Shown here piece after piece: positions 1 through 11,475 of a stretch of 64,000 nucleotides of DNA. Origin of the DNA: Chloranthus sessilifolius (Eukaryota; Streptophyta; Magnoliopsida; Chloranthales; Chloranthaceae); contig CM037587.1 in assembly GCA_021018995.1 (NCBI GenBank), forward strand, positions 87,169,251 through 87,233,250, in the 5' to 3' direction. The notes beneath the pieces are model-generated. The model ran no database searches and was not told the DNA's origin. It worked only from the letters and a program-made list of their open reading frames with translations. Each line of letters opens with the position of its first letter. Within the stretch, counting starts at the first letter, position 1. Made by a program: the position numbers and the translations under genes.

Positions 1-1213
1 CAACCTATTGGCCTATTTGATGGGGACTCCTTAGATGAAAGTCATCAATATCTCAGTTTAATGATGTTCTCCTTTTGATTTCAAGCGAAGCTTTCTGATT
101 TGATGTTCACCTCAAACGGACCACTAGGGGACGGGGACACTTGGCAGGAGAGGCGAAGCTAATTTAATTTATTTTTCTTTTATTTTTAAAATGGACCATG
201 GGGTCCTTAGATTGTTAACTCTCTTTTTTTTCTTGTTCTTGTTATTTAAATAAAAGAATTGGGCATGTAGAGTGTAAAATATTTGATTGATTTGAAAGGT
301 TGGATCATAGGTTGAGATGCAACCTTTTGTTTGAATAAAAGAATTGGGCATCTAGTTTTTTTATTAATGGCATTGAATGATTGGCATTTGAATTGAATGG
401 ATGTGTTTAAATATGAGATTAATAGCTTTTTTTATATATAATTTTTTTAAAGCATTAAAAAAATTACATTAAAAAAAGCATTAAAAAAAGCATAAAAAAA
501 TTCCACTAAAAAAAGCATAAAAAAATATTATTATAAAAAAAATTGCATAAAAAATCATCGACGTAATTTATTTTTAAAAAAATAGTATTTTAAAAAAATT
601 GCATAAAAAACCACTGCAAAAAGCAATGGTGTTTTTTCTATGACTGTTGAGAGCAGTTGTTGTTGAAGTTCATAAACCACTGTTGTGTACAGTAGTAAAA
701 AAACCATTATTTTATTTACAACTGTTTAGGGCAGTGGTTTTTTTGAAAAAAACCCACTGTCAAAGACAGTTGTTTTTTTCGGGTCAGGTTTGGGCTAACT
801 TGAATACAACCTATTGGCCTATTTGATGGGGACTCCTTAGATGAAAGTCATCAATATCTCAGTTTAATGATGTTCTCCTTTTGATTTCAAGCGAAGCTTT
901 CTGATTTGAAGTTCACCTCAAACGGACCACTAGGGGACGGGGACATTTGGCAGGAGAGGCAAAGCAAATTTAATTGATTTTTCTTTTATTTTTAAAATAG
1001 ACCATGGGGTCCTTAGATTGTTAACTCTTTCTTTCCTTGTTCTTGTTATTTGAATAAAAGAATTGGGCATATAGAGTGTAAAATATTTGATTGATTTGAA
1101 AGGTTGGATCATAGGTTGAGATGCAACCTTTTGTTTGAATAAAAGAATTGGGCATCTAATTTTTTTATTAATGGCATTGAATGATTGGCATTTCAGTTGA
1201 ATGGATGTGTTTA
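1..1213. repeat. Tandem array segment, units 1-2 (about 815-bp period)
   Basis: The segment starting CAACCTATTGGCC at 1 recurs at about 808, giving a local period of 807. The landmark CCACTGCAAAAAGCA is at 611 and recurs, after subtracting insertions, every 766-839 bp to the end of the array. Each unit holds an A-rich stretch of GCATAAAAAA-like words, a block of paired CACTG/CAGTG motifs, and a G-rich stretch around the words GGACCACTAGGGGACGGGG. There is no coding evidence. The segment ends at the first LTR insertion, whose duplicated target GTTTA is at 1209-1213. Confidence 0.85.
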
Positions 1214-2569
1214 TGTAACATCCTGAAAATTTTGACCTTGAATAGTGTGCCTTGGTGTGCGTGCCTGACTAGTCACGTGCCTGATTTTATGAAATTAATT
1301 GAGTTATTTCAGGTTGGGAATTTCCCATTTGGTTTTGGATGTGTACGCCCACACCTAATCAAAGAAAACTATTTTGTTATGAGATAACACCTAAATAGGT
1401 ATGTTCGTTTCACGTGAGAGCTAGATCCTTAGATGAGAACTAATACTCCCAAAAACAAGTATATGTGTTTTATATGGGAACCAATCCCATTTAGTTAAAG
1501 AAGGAAATTTCTTCTTTTGGAAGCTAACACCCGGTTTGCACAAGGGGTTCTTGAGTTTTGGGTTTTGAGGAGAGAAGGAAGAGAGAAAGAGGAGAAGATG
1601 AAATGAACGTGCTGAATCCATGTGTGTCGAGCCTTAGATTTGTGTGAAAAACATTTGTGAGATCGTGTAAGGGGAAGATCGCTGTCGGTTTCGACGTTTG
1701 GTTGTGGTTTTGTGGGTTTTGGAGCCGTTTGAGAGTTTTGAAACCCTCTTCTTGCGAAGAGATCATGGGTTTTGATCCGCAAATCGCGTGTGCGTATTCG
1801 GCTCGGGGACTGACGTCATCATTTGTTATGGATTTTTATCTAGATGTGATTGTGCGGACAGATTCTGATTTAGAGCCCATTTGGACCCTCGTGTGAAAGT
1901 CGTGCACCGACCTTGGTGTGGCCGCTCAATACCAGGCGTGAGTGTTAAAATTTTAAGTGTATAACACACAAGAGGTGTGTGTGCTTAACTTTTTGGGCAA
2001 TCCTATTATAAGAAGAAATTGTATTCCCGTATTATATTAGGTTTTGTTTAAGAGAAAAAGAGACGTGAGTGCCGTGAAGAACCGCAGTCGTTTGATAGTC
2101 GCCCAACCGCCCGAAACTCTGTCTTCTCTCTTCTTCAACCATCGTAGGAGATCGGTTTAGAAAACCTCCTCCTCTAGAACTCTCTTTTGTGGAAACCCTT
2201 GAACCTTAAAAAGAGCTTGAATCAACCTTGGATTCGTAGTTGGCTATTGGGAGAGGTTGAGATCATTGGGGAAGTGTTGGAGTTGTCTCTGTGAACTCGT
2301 GGGATCGATCGTGGCACGAATCGTCGAGGAAACCCGCCGGTTTCGTTCCGAAGCTTCGTTCGCGTGACTCGTTTCTAATCAAGGAATCCTTAGACTAAAG
2401 GTACGTTTCGATTAAATTTATTGATTTAAGTAGTTGGATGGGCCTTGGGTTTTTAGTTTGTGATGTATGGGATTCGATTCGGGTGAAAACGAGCGAAATT
2501 GCATCGCTGTAGCTCGCTCAAGCGAGCTATTTTAATCGCTCGAGCGAGATGGAATCTCTATTCCCCAAC

Positions 2570-2643
2570 AATACTTTATTTGTATTTGACTGGGAACCTC
2601 TACCACCTCGACCATCTCTGGGTCGTCGACCTCTACCAGACAT
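2570..2643 (-). pseudogene. gag N-terminal fragment (inverted, inside A1)
   Basis: Read on the - strand from the ATG at 2643, the peptide begins MSGRGRRPRDGRGGRG and is lost after about 25 codons. It matches in style the gag starts of elements C (MSARGRGRPRGG) and D (MSSRGR...), which are Arg/Gly-rich. The ATG lies about 330 bases downstream, in the - direction, of the LTR end at 2975, much as in the complete elements. Only the first codons remain, so it cannot encode a capsid. Confidence 0.7.
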
Positions 2644-2890
2644 AATGATCTGTTATAACAATGAAACAAAAGTTTCAATTAGCAATCGATTATTATACTC
2701 ATAAATGACTTTCAAAACCTCACAAAATATACTCTGACAAAATCTAATGTCACATCTATGTACCTACAATCACGCTCCACACACATAACTAAGACTCACA
2801 GTCTCATGGGAGACTTAACGCCTAAAATTCGACAACCTAATGTCATTGCAATTGAGTCCCAAATTTTCGGGTCCCAACAAGACCTAATGC

Positions 2891-2974
2891 CTAAGCTTTG
2901 ATACCAACTGTGACAGAGTACAGTTGGGTCTTTTACGTCCCTATAGAATCTAATGTCATAGCTCTGATACCAAC
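2891..2974 (-). other. Duplicated primer-binding site region (tRNA-iMet type)
   Basis: Two copies of the LTR-end/primer-site junction are present about 70 bp apart. One has TTGGTATCAAAGC and the other TTGGTATCAGAGC when read on the - strand, each preceded by TGTCACA. TGGTATCAGAGC is complementary to the 3' end of plant initiator tRNA-Met, the primer used by many Tekay elements. The sequence between the copies is short and unlike the LTR. The second copy may come from a local tandem duplication or from template slippage during reverse transcription. Confidence 0.6.
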
Positions 2975-4101
2975 TGTGACAGCTCGGATTTTTCCCAACC
3001 TGAATTTCCCGAGATTTTTTTTTTTTCTTCAAACATTAATGGGAAAACCCAGACCGCCAGATCATAGATCACAATCTATACAAAATGTTTGGTACATCCA
3101 CATACATTAGAAATTAAAGCAGATAATACATATGGCATAAATAAATCTCCAATTCTAATATCCAATATTACAATAACTAACAATGACCACCGATGATATA
3201 CCAAACAGTGGTGTACAACTAGTATATAATAACACATTGTACCAAGCCATACTCACCAAACTCCACAAGGCACTCGATCGCTATGAGCGGATTTTGTGTA
3301 TGTGGACCACTGTGGGCGGATTATGCTTGTCGTTGACCGCTATGGGCAGAGTATAAGTACCATGTGGGCCGCTGGGACAGATTTGAAATCAGTTTTTATG
3401 TGATAAGAAAATATTTTGAAATTAGTTTTTTTATGTGAGAAGCAACAGTATTTGAAATCACTTTTGTATGAAAAGGAAATCAGCTTTTAAAACAGTTTTG
3501 TGTGATAAGGAAATCAGTTTTTGAAATCAGCTTGGTGCAACAAGAAAAAGGTATTTAAAAAATTAGTTTTGTTTGATAAGAAAAGTGCTTGAAATTAGTT
3601 CAGTTTTAGATATGAGAATATTTGATTTTTACATTGAATCTATGCTTCATTATGATCAGATGTGGATTTGTATTGAGTTTCCTCTACTGAGCTAGGATGT
3701 AGCTCACCCCCCGACTATACGTCACAGGAATAATGCTATCAGGACACCAGACTTGTAGATTGAGGACTTGAGGAGTGCTGAGATTTTCGGCATCGTAGAT
3801 CGAGTGCCTTGTGGAGTTTGGTGAGTGTGGCTTGGTACAATGTGTTATTATATACTAGTTGTACACTACTGTTTGGTACATCATCGGTGGTCATTGTTAG
3901 TTATTGTAATATTGGATATTAGAATTGGAGATTTATTTATGCCATATGTATTATCTGCTTTGATTTCTAATGTATGTGGATGTACGAAGCATTCTGTATA
4001 GATTGTGATCTATGATCTGGCGGTCTGGGTTTTCCCATTAATGTTTGAAGAAAAAAAAAAATCTCGAGAAATTCAGGTTGGGAAAAATCTGGGCTGTCAC
4101 A
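2975..4101. repeat. Large inverted repeat: two LTR 3' ends, about 303-bp arms, 520-bp loop
   Basis: Bases 2975-3278 are the reverse complement of 3799-4101 with roughly ten differences, about 97% identity by eye. The 520 bp between them are + strand LTR sequence. A transcript across this region would fold into a long near-perfect hairpin. Both arms end in the TGTGACAGC/GCTGTCACA terminus of the LTR, so the inverted arm is a genuine LTR end joined to a primer site. Confidence 0.88.
3379..3620 (+). repeat. Degenerate short tandem repeats in the A1 LTR
   Basis: A degenerate unit of roughly 35-40 bp, resembling GAAATCAGTTTTTGTGTGATAAGAAAA, recurs about six times. It occupies the LTR stretch that in other copies holds GTGTGTGA or ATATGA-rich repeats. 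No coding content is seen. The preceding 3279-3378 has four GC-richer copies of a (A/T)GGGCGGAT-like word, the counterpart of the GGATATCC module in the other LTRs. Confidence 0.55.
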
Positions 4102-4845
4102 GTTTAAATATGAGATTAATAGCTTTTTTTATATATAATTTTTTTAAAGCATTAAAAAAATTACATCAAAAAAAGCATTCAAAAAATTTCATTAAAAAAG
4201 CATAAAAAAATTCCATTAAAAAAAGCATAAAAAAATATTATTTAAAAAAAATTGCATAAAAAATCATCGACGTAATTAATTTTTTTTTTAAATAGTATTT
4301 AAAAAAAATTGCATAAAAAACCACTGCAAAAAATAGTGGTGTTTTTTCTATGACAGTTGAGAGCAGTCGTTGTTGAAGTGCATAAATCACTGTTGTGTGC
4401 AGTAGTAAAAAAAACTACTATTTTATTTACAACCGTTTAGGGCAGTGGTTTTTTTTTGAAAAAATCCACTGTCAAAGGAAGTTGTTTTTTTCGGGTCAGG
4501 TTTTGGCTATCTTGAATACAACCTCTTTATATAACAGGTCAATATTTTCAGCCAGCCTATTAGATGGGCACTCCTTAGATGGAAGTTATCAATATCTCCG
4601 TTTAATGATGTTCTCCTTTTAATTTCAAGCGAAGCTTTCTGATTTGAAGTTCACCTCAAACGGACCACTAGGGGACGGGGATACTTGGCAGGAGAGGCGA
4701 AGCAAATTTAATTTATTTTTCTTTTATTTTAAAAATGGACCATGGGTCTTTAGATTGTTAACTCTCTTTCTTTTCTTCTTCTTTTTGTTTTAATAAAAGG
4801 ATTGGGCATATAGAGTGTAAAATATTTGATTGATTTGAAAGGTTG
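4102..4845. repeat. CACTA tandem array segment
   Basis: This is a near-complete unit of the 815-bp repeat. CCACTGCAAAAAATAGTGG at 4321 is its landmark. The unit contains the ATTTATATAACAGGTCAATATTTTCA stretch, in part diverged, that is absent from the units at 1 and 808. It ends at the target duplication GGTTG (4841-4845) of the next LTR. Confidence 0.85.
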
Positions 4846-5060
4846 TGTAACATCCCGACTTTGCATAGCCTTGATCCGTACACTTCGGTACTTGTGCCGA
4901 TGGGTCATGAGCCGAGGATGCCTCTTTACAATGTTGTAATGTCTATAGATCAAATTCAATGAACTTGATCGATGATAACTAGACCCGGTGTAAGAGCTTG
5001 ATGCTCATGTACACTGGACTGTGGTGTATCTGCTTCACACCCAGTCAAGAGAGAAAGTAG

Positions 5061-5068
5061 TATAAATA
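5061..5068 (+). promoter_or_regulatory. LTR TATA box (A2)
   Basis: TATAAATA sits 215 bp into the LTR. It is followed by AAACCTAGGG and a purine-rich GAGAGAGAGA leader, the same order as in the B, C and D LTRs. Transcription start would be about 30 bp downstream. The assignment is by position and sequence only. Confidence 0.65.
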
Positions 5069-5435
5069 GAAACCTAGGGCATTTATTTCTATTTACTGCA
5101 AAAGGGAAGAGAGTTAGGAAGAGAGAGAGACAAACCTAGGGTTATTCAATGCTACGAGTGAGCTGCCGAGATCGATCCGCTGTCAAGGGGAAGAACAGCT
5201 AATCGAGCAAGGATCCACCAAGCTGCAGCAACTCCATGGAACCCTAGCTGTTCTTGAGCTAGAGGAGGAGATCTCGCTCAAACCTAGGTAAGAAACTTCA
5301 ATACCTGTTATAGATGGCTTTCAACAAGCTAAAAGTAGTAGAATCTGGGTTGAAATGATGAGAAGAAGTTGAGTTTTCGAAGTGGGTTGAACCCAGAGTG
5401 AGAAACCCTCATTCAAGAAAATAGCAATTTCGATT

Positions 5436-5730
5436 GAAATTCATTTCGACCGATCGAAAAATAGCCACAAAAGGACTTTTCGGACTTAGTGAAATTCGAC
5501 CGGTCGAATTTAGTTTCGACCGATCGAACTCTATATAAACAGAAAGGTGACTTTTGGACTTTGAGAAATTCGACCGTTCGAATTTGAATTCGACCGATCG
5601 AATTTAAAATGCAAAATTGCCTTGTAGAATTCGACCGGTCGAAATTTGTTTCACCATGAATTCATTTTCTACCGTTCAAAACGCAGCCTTAGTCGTCAAT
5701 TCGGATTCACCGATCGAAATCCTTTTTACG
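5436..5730. repeat. Palindrome array, TTCGACCGATCGAA type (A2)
   Basis: About eight copies of TTCGACCGATCGAA or TTCGACCGGTCGAA variants lie at intervals of roughly 15-60 bp, beginning about 150 bp after the splice donor. Each is a near-palindrome with two CpGs. In the B/D family the same position is filled by ATTAAT-centred palindromes and in C by CGATCGATCG, so the position is conserved while the sequence changes. Confidence 0.8.
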
Positions 5731-6699
5731 TTTGATTCTGTTTTGGTGGAAACCTAAGGGACTTTCCACGATTGGGTTGTACATCATTCTAATGAATGAG
5801 TGTGCCTTGTTTAGGTGAGGTTACGTGTGGAACGAACCAACCTTCGTGAAGGATGAGCATGCAAGGAATTACTTTGTGAGGTAGGGAAAACCATCTATCA
5901 TGTGCATTGTTTTGACGATATGTATCTTTGTGTCATGATATGTCTCTTGTTCGATATGACTTCGTATTTGCTTGACATATGATTTTCGGATATGCTTTGA
6001 CCGTGCTTCGTTATGTTTTGATATATGAATTCGCATAAGTCTTGACATATGTTTCCGTATATGCTTGAGTATGTGACCTCCGTTATGATATGTTCGATAT
6101 GACGTCATGTGCAAGATATGAGATTTCTAGAGCGTTGTGATATGAGCATGTGTGAGTTTTGGTTTCAAAGTAGTTTTCATCTAATGTATAGTTATCACAA
6201 ACACACGGCGATAAGCTATATATGTACGCACTTACGATTTGAGGTTATGTGAATACCGACCGACGCCGCGGTATAACCGTGATCGACGCGGGATATCCGC
6301 GTGACGATGCGGCCAATCCAGACACCCTTTGTGTGATACGTTCAGATGTATGTGTGATACGTTCAGTATGCTTTGTGTGATATGTGATCCCTACCGTTTA
6401 ACTACGGTTTCGTCCGCAAGTGTCCAACTCTATGGGACCTTGAATATGTGTGAATATGACTCATGTGAGTGACGATGGTGGGTATTCCATCGGGGCTTGA
6501 GGCTATAGTTCCTCATTCTATTACTTTAAGTAAAGCACTTTAAGTTTTTCTTTTCATCGATGATATGTGCATGAACATGAATTCATATGTATGTGTGTGT
6601 AAAACTATGAGATCACTTTAGATATATTTCGTTTCGTTTCGTTTTGTCATGCCATGATATACGTATTTGATGTTCGATAAGCATGCTATAAGTTTTACC

Positions 6700-6861
6700 C
6701 TGCTGAGCTTGGATGAAGCTCATTCCTTCACTAATATTTCAGGTTCAGGAGAAGGAGTTGGGGCTGAGTTACCCGGGGGCAAGGATCCTGACTTTGACCC
6801 AAGCGAGGATCTAGAGGAGCCGAACCCGGAGAATTGCTTCCTTTGTGCCCAACCGGAGTAG
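6700..6861 (+). other. LTR hairpin, splice acceptor and acidic peptide frame (A2)
   Basis: TGAGCTTGGATGAAGCTCA forms a 6-bp stem with a 7-base loop. It is followed by CACTAATATTTCAG|GT, a plausible branch point and acceptor, at 6742. After the acceptor the frame reads through an acidic stretch, DPDFDPSEDLEEP, then ENCFLCAQPE and a stop at 6861. An open frame extends back to an ATG at 6667. The - strand solo LTR A3 keeps the same frame with the same conserved words despite nucleotide divergence, which suggests past selection on a peptide. The upstream coding exon, if any, is unknown. Confidence 0.5.
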
Positions 6862-7212
6862 GTCCGGCCTTAGACCTTAGATCCATGTTTTGAGAGCTTT
6901 TTAAGTTGTAAAAGTATACTCTGTAATTACTTTTTTTTTTTGGATATTCTTTTGGAGGAACCATGTTTCGGTAAGGATGGGTCCTTACCGGTGGTTCCAA
7001 ACGGTTCTTTTCCATCTCTAGGGGATTAGAACCGTCTTTTGGGGTATAAATGATAGAAATATGTCTTTTGATGTAAGTTTCGTCAGTGTGGTTCCGCTTA
7101 GCATTCCGCTGTGCAACTTTGTGAGACGCAATGTGATACAATTACGGGCTCGGCCTTAGCGCCAGTCCACCGACGGCACGGGTTTCGGGGCGCCGAAATT
7201 TGGGCTGTCACA

Positions 7213-9607
7213 GGTTGGATCATAGGTTGAGATGCAACCTTTTGTTTGAATAAAAGAATTGGGTATCTAATTTGTTTATTAAAGGCATTGAATGATTGGC
7301 ATTTGAATTGAATGGATGTGTTTAAATATAAGATTCATATCTTTTTTTATGTATAATTTTTTTAAAGCATTAAAAAAATTTACATCAAAAAAAGCATTAA
7401 AATAATTGCATTAGAAAAAGCATCAAAAAATATTATTTTAAAAAACATTGCATAAAAAATGGTCGACGTAATTATTTTTTTTTAAAATAGTATTTAGAAA
7501 AAAAATTGCATAAAAAACCACTGCAAAAAGAAGTGTTTTTTCTATGACTGTTGAGAGCAGTCGTTGTTGAAGTTCATAAACCACTGTTGTGTACAGTAGT
7601 AAAAAAAAACTACTATTTTATTTACAACTGTTTAGGGCAGTGGTTTTGTTGGAAAAACCCACTGTCAAAGACAGTTGTTTGCTTCGGGTCGGGTTTGGAC
7701 TAACTTGAATACAACCTATTTATATAACAGGTCAATATTTTCAACCGGCCTATTTGATGGGGACTCCTTAGATTGAAGTCATCAATATCTCGATTTAATG
7801 ATGTTCTTCTTTTGCTTTCAAGTGACACTTTCTAATTTGAATCTCACCTCAAATGGACCACTAGAGGACGGGGACACTTGACAGGAGAGGCGAAGCAAAT
7901 TTAATTTATTTTTCTTTTATTTTGAAAATGGACCATGGGGTCCTTAGATTTCTTTCTTTTCTTCTTTGTTTTGTTTGAATAAAAGGATTGGGCATGTAGA
8001 ATGTAAAATATTTGATTGATTTGAAAGGTTGGAACATAGGTTTAGATGCAACCTTTTGTTTGAATAAAAGAATTGAGTATCTAGTTTTTTTATTAATGGC
8101 ATTTAATGATTGGCATTTGAGTTGAATGGATGTGTTTAAATATGAGATTAATAGCTTTTTTTTATATATAATTTTTTTAAAGCATTAAAAACATTACATC
8201 AAAAAAAGCATTAAAAAAATTGCATTAAAAAAAGCATAAAAAATTATTATTTTCAAAAAAATTGCATAAAAAATCGTCGACGTAATTTATTTAAAAAAAA
8301 AATAGTATTTAAAAAAAATTGCATAAAAAACCACTGCAAAAAGCAATGGTGTTTTTTCTATGATTGTTGAGAGCAGTCGTTGTTGAAGTTCATAAACCAC
8401 TGTTGCGTACAGTAGTTAAAAAAAATATTATTTTATTTACAACTGTTTAGGGTAGTGGTTTTTTTGAAAAAACCCACTGTCAAAGATAGTTATTTTTCTT
8501 GGGTCGGGTTTGGGCTAACTTGAATACAACCTATTTATATAACAAGTCAATATTTTCAACCGGCCTATTAGATGGGAACTCCTTAGATGGAAGTCATCAA
8601 TATCTCAGTTTAATGATGTTCTCCTTTTGATTTCAAGCGAAGCTTTCTAATTTAAAGCTCACCTCAAACGGACCACTAGGGGACAGAGACACTTGGCAAG
8701 AGAGGCAAAGCAAATTTAATTTATCTTTCTTTTATTTTGAAAATAGACCATGGGGTCCTTAGATTGTTAACTCTCTTTCTTCTTCTTTTTGTTTGAATAA
8801 AAGGATTGGGCATGTAGAGTGTAAAATATTTGATTGATTTGAAATGTTAGATCATAGGTTGAGATGTAACCTTTTGCTTTAATAAAAGAATTGGGCATCT
8901 AGTTTTTTTATTAATGGCATTGAATGATTGGCATTTGAGTTGAATGGATGCGTTTAAATATGAGATTAATTGCTTTTTTTTATATATAATTTTTTTAAAG
9001 CATTAAAAAAATTACATCAAAAAAGCATAAAAAAATTTCACTAAAAAAAGTATAAAAAAATATTATTTTAAAAAAATTGCATAAAAAATCATCGACGTAA
9101 TTTATTTTTTTTAAAAATAGTATTTAAAAAAAAATTGCATAGAAAACCACTGCAAAAAGCAGTGGTGTTTTTTCTATGACTGTTGAGAGCAGTCGTTGTT
9201 GAAGTTCATAAACCACTCTTGTGTACAGTAGTAACAAAAACTACTATTTTATTTACAACTGTTTAGTGCAGTGGTTTTTTTGAAAAAACCCACTGTCAAA
9301 GACAGTTGTTTTTTTCGGGTCGGGTTTGGGCTAACTTGAATACAACGTATTTATATAACAGGTCAATATTTTCAACCGGCCTATTAGATGGGGACTCCGT
9401 AGATGAAGTCATCAATATCTCAATTTAATGATGTTCTTCTTTTGATTTCAAGCGACACTTTCTGATTTGAAGCTCACCTCAAACGGACCACTAGGGGATG
9501 GGGACACTTGGCAGGAGAGGCAAAGCAAATTTAATTTATTTTTCTTTTATTTTGAAAATGGACCATGGGGTCCTTAGATTTCTTTCTTTTCTTCTTCTTT
9601 TTATTTG
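7213..9607. repeat. CACTA tandem array segment, about three units
   Basis: Landmarks at about 7518, 8331 and 9147 give periods of 813 and 816 bp. All three units carry the longer form with ATTTATATAACAGGTC. No coding potential is seen. It ends with the target duplication ATTTG (9603-9607). Confidence 0.88.
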
Positions 9608-9967
9608 TGTGACAGCCTGAATTTCGGTGCCCCAAAACCAGTGTCGTCGGTGGGCTGGCGCTAAGGTCGAGCCCGGGAATGGATCACATCGCATCGCAAC
9701 ATGCACAGTGGAATCTAAGCAGAACAATTTCCAACTCGTAGCATAAACAAAATAATGGAAAATTATCCTTCAGCTCGAAAACTCAAAAGACGGTTCTAAT
9801 TCCATAAGAAAGCCTATGGAAAAAGAACCATTGAGAACCACCGGTAAGACCCTTTTCTTACCGAACATGGTTCAACAACAAAAAAATAATCAATTACGTC
9901 ATTCGGAAGACATCCCTCTCTCCTTATCCAAAACAAGGCAAATTTTAATACAAGACTCAGGCCGGAC

Positions 9968-10086
9968 CTACCCAAGTCTAGCACAAAGGAAACAATTCTC
10001 TGGATGCGGCTCTTCCAAGTCCTTGCTGGGGGAGTAGTCCGAGTCCTCTCTTTCCGGAACCTCCTCCTCAGCGCCTTCACCTGAAC
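9968..10086 (-). other. Acidic peptide frame after LTR splice acceptor (A3)
   Basis: Read on the - strand after the acceptor at 10087, the frame encodes a glutamate-rich stretch, then DSDYSPSKDLEEPHPENC and FLCARL, stopping at 9968. The words DLEEP-x-PENCFLCA are shared with A2 although the two LTRs differ greatly elsewhere. The frame stays open upstream through the hairpin (SLLSLDEAHSFTN). It may be the last exon of a small spliced protein; function unknown. Confidence 0.5.
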
Positions 10087-11036
10087 CTGTGACATTTGTA
10101 AAGGAATGAGCTTCATCCAAGCTCAGTAGGGAAAGACTCATCACATGCTTATCATCACATCAAATACATATCTTATAGCATAATGTAAACGGAACAATTA
10201 TGAACGCATGCAAGGTGGTGAGTCTCACAGCCTTAACACACATATATGCAATGCCAATGGGATTCATGCACAAGCTCACACTTCTATTCCGACATGAGAA
10301 AGGAAACTTAAAGGTGCTTTATTTAAAGTAATAGAATGAGGAACTATAGCCTCAAGCCCCCGATGGAATACCCACCATCGTCACTCACATGAGTCATATG
10401 CACATATATCAAAGGTCCCATAGAGTTGGACACTTGGCCGAACGAAGTTACCGTTATACGGTAGGAGTCACATAGCACATACACATATCACACTAAGGGT
10501 GTATAGATTGGCCGCCATACCGGTCACGGATATCCTGCCGCGTCAGTCACGGTTATACCACCGCGTCGGTCAGGTATTCACATAACCTTAAATCGCAAGT
10601 GCATGCATATAGCTTATCGCCGTGTAAAGTGATGTTTATAATTTATGTCTAAAATTTGGAATAAGAGATAAAGGTTTCACATACACCTTTCAAACGAATC
10701 TCAAGATTTCATAAGTCTCACGTACTTCCAAGTCTTGCTTAACACATGTCACATTAGTTTCAAATCCTTATGCGAAAATCACATGATCAAATCGAAGATG
10801 CATCATACCATAACACACGTATTGACGAAAACAATACACATGGTATCTAGTTTTCCCCTACCTCACAGATTCGACCCGTGCTTGCTCAAGCCTTCACAAA
10901 GGTCGAGTTCTCCTTACTCACAAAAAATTCACCTAAACATGATCATTTTCATTAATTAGAATGAGGCAAAGCACACTGTGGAAAGTCCCCTTGAAATCCC
11001 ACAGTCAAACTCAACAAACAATGAAATCTGGGACTT

Positions 11037-11475
11037 TTGATCGATCGAATCCCTATTTTGATCGATCGAAATAAATTTCGATCGGTCGAACTCTCTCAGA
11101 CACTACAAAACATACTCTCGTTCGATCGGACGAATTTTCAAATCAATCGAACGAAAGTAATTCGATCGATCGAAACAGAGTTCGATCGGTCGAATTCCAC
11201 AGAAGGCATTTCAGCTTAGCACAGTTCGATCGGACGAGTCCCAATTCGTTCGATCGAAATTTCATAGTTCGATCAATCAAATTTAATTCAATCGGTCAAA
11301 TTTTCACAACAAAATTCTAATGTTCTGTTTCTATACGAATCGATCGATCGAACTACAGGGTCGATCGATCGAAAACTTTTCGTTCGATCGAACAAATTTC
11401 TCAGGATATCGTCTCTTCCCATTTTTTTAATGCCATTTCGATCGATCGAACCATAATTCGATCGATCAAAATGAG
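11037..11475. repeat. Palindrome array, TTCGATCGATCGAA type (A3)
   Basis: About a dozen and a half copies of TCGATCGATCGA and one-base variants occur in 440 bp, placed just downstream (on the - strand) of the splice donor at 11615. The spacing is irregular and the intervening sequence is not repeated, so this is a cluster of short sites and not a simple tandem satellite. Confidence 0.85.

Larger units (their letters stand above)
1214..4101 (+). mobile_element. Rearranged Tekay/Del-type LTR insertion (A1) containing an inverted LTR-gag segment
   Basis: It begins TGTAACATCC and ends GGGCTGTCACA, and is flanked by the 5-bp duplication GTTTA (1209-1213 and 4102-4106). It is therefore one integration into the array. 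The + strand LTR 5' part runs to about 2560, including a splice-donor-like AAAG|GTAC at 2400/2401 and the palindromes GCTCGCTCAAGCGAGC (2512-2527) and CGCTCGAGCG (2537-2546). About 2561-3278 is inverted and carries an LTR 3' end, primer site and gag start. The + strand LTR then resumes to 4101, with the conserved hairpin around 3688-3706 and an acceptor-like CACAG ending at 3727. It is neither a plain solo LTR nor a full element. Confidence 0.85.
4846..7212 (+). mobile_element. Solo LTR A2 (Tekay/Del type), 2367 bp
   Basis: It starts TGTAACATCC, ends GGGCTGTCACA, and has a perfect 5-bp duplication GGTTG at 4841-4845 and 7213-7217. The flanks join into an uninterrupted repeat unit, so this is a solo LTR left by LTR-LTR recombination. 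In order it holds a TATA box (5061-5068), a splice donor AG|GTAAGA (5287/5288), an array of TTCGACCGATCGAA-like palindromes, the GC-rich GGATATCC module (about 6260-6320), the hairpin TGAGCT...AGCTCA, an acceptor TTTCAG at 6742, an acidic reading frame, and a GGCAC...GCGCC hairpin before the terminus. Confidence 0.92.

Noticed and set aside
169..1112. Repeated ORFs of about 60 codons on the - strand of the array
   Set aside because: They recur once per 815-bp unit with indels that do not respect the frame; no coding signature.
9814..10116. 100-codon - strand ORF in A3
   Set aside because: It is out of frame with the conserved acidic peptide in the same LTR and has no counterpart in A2.
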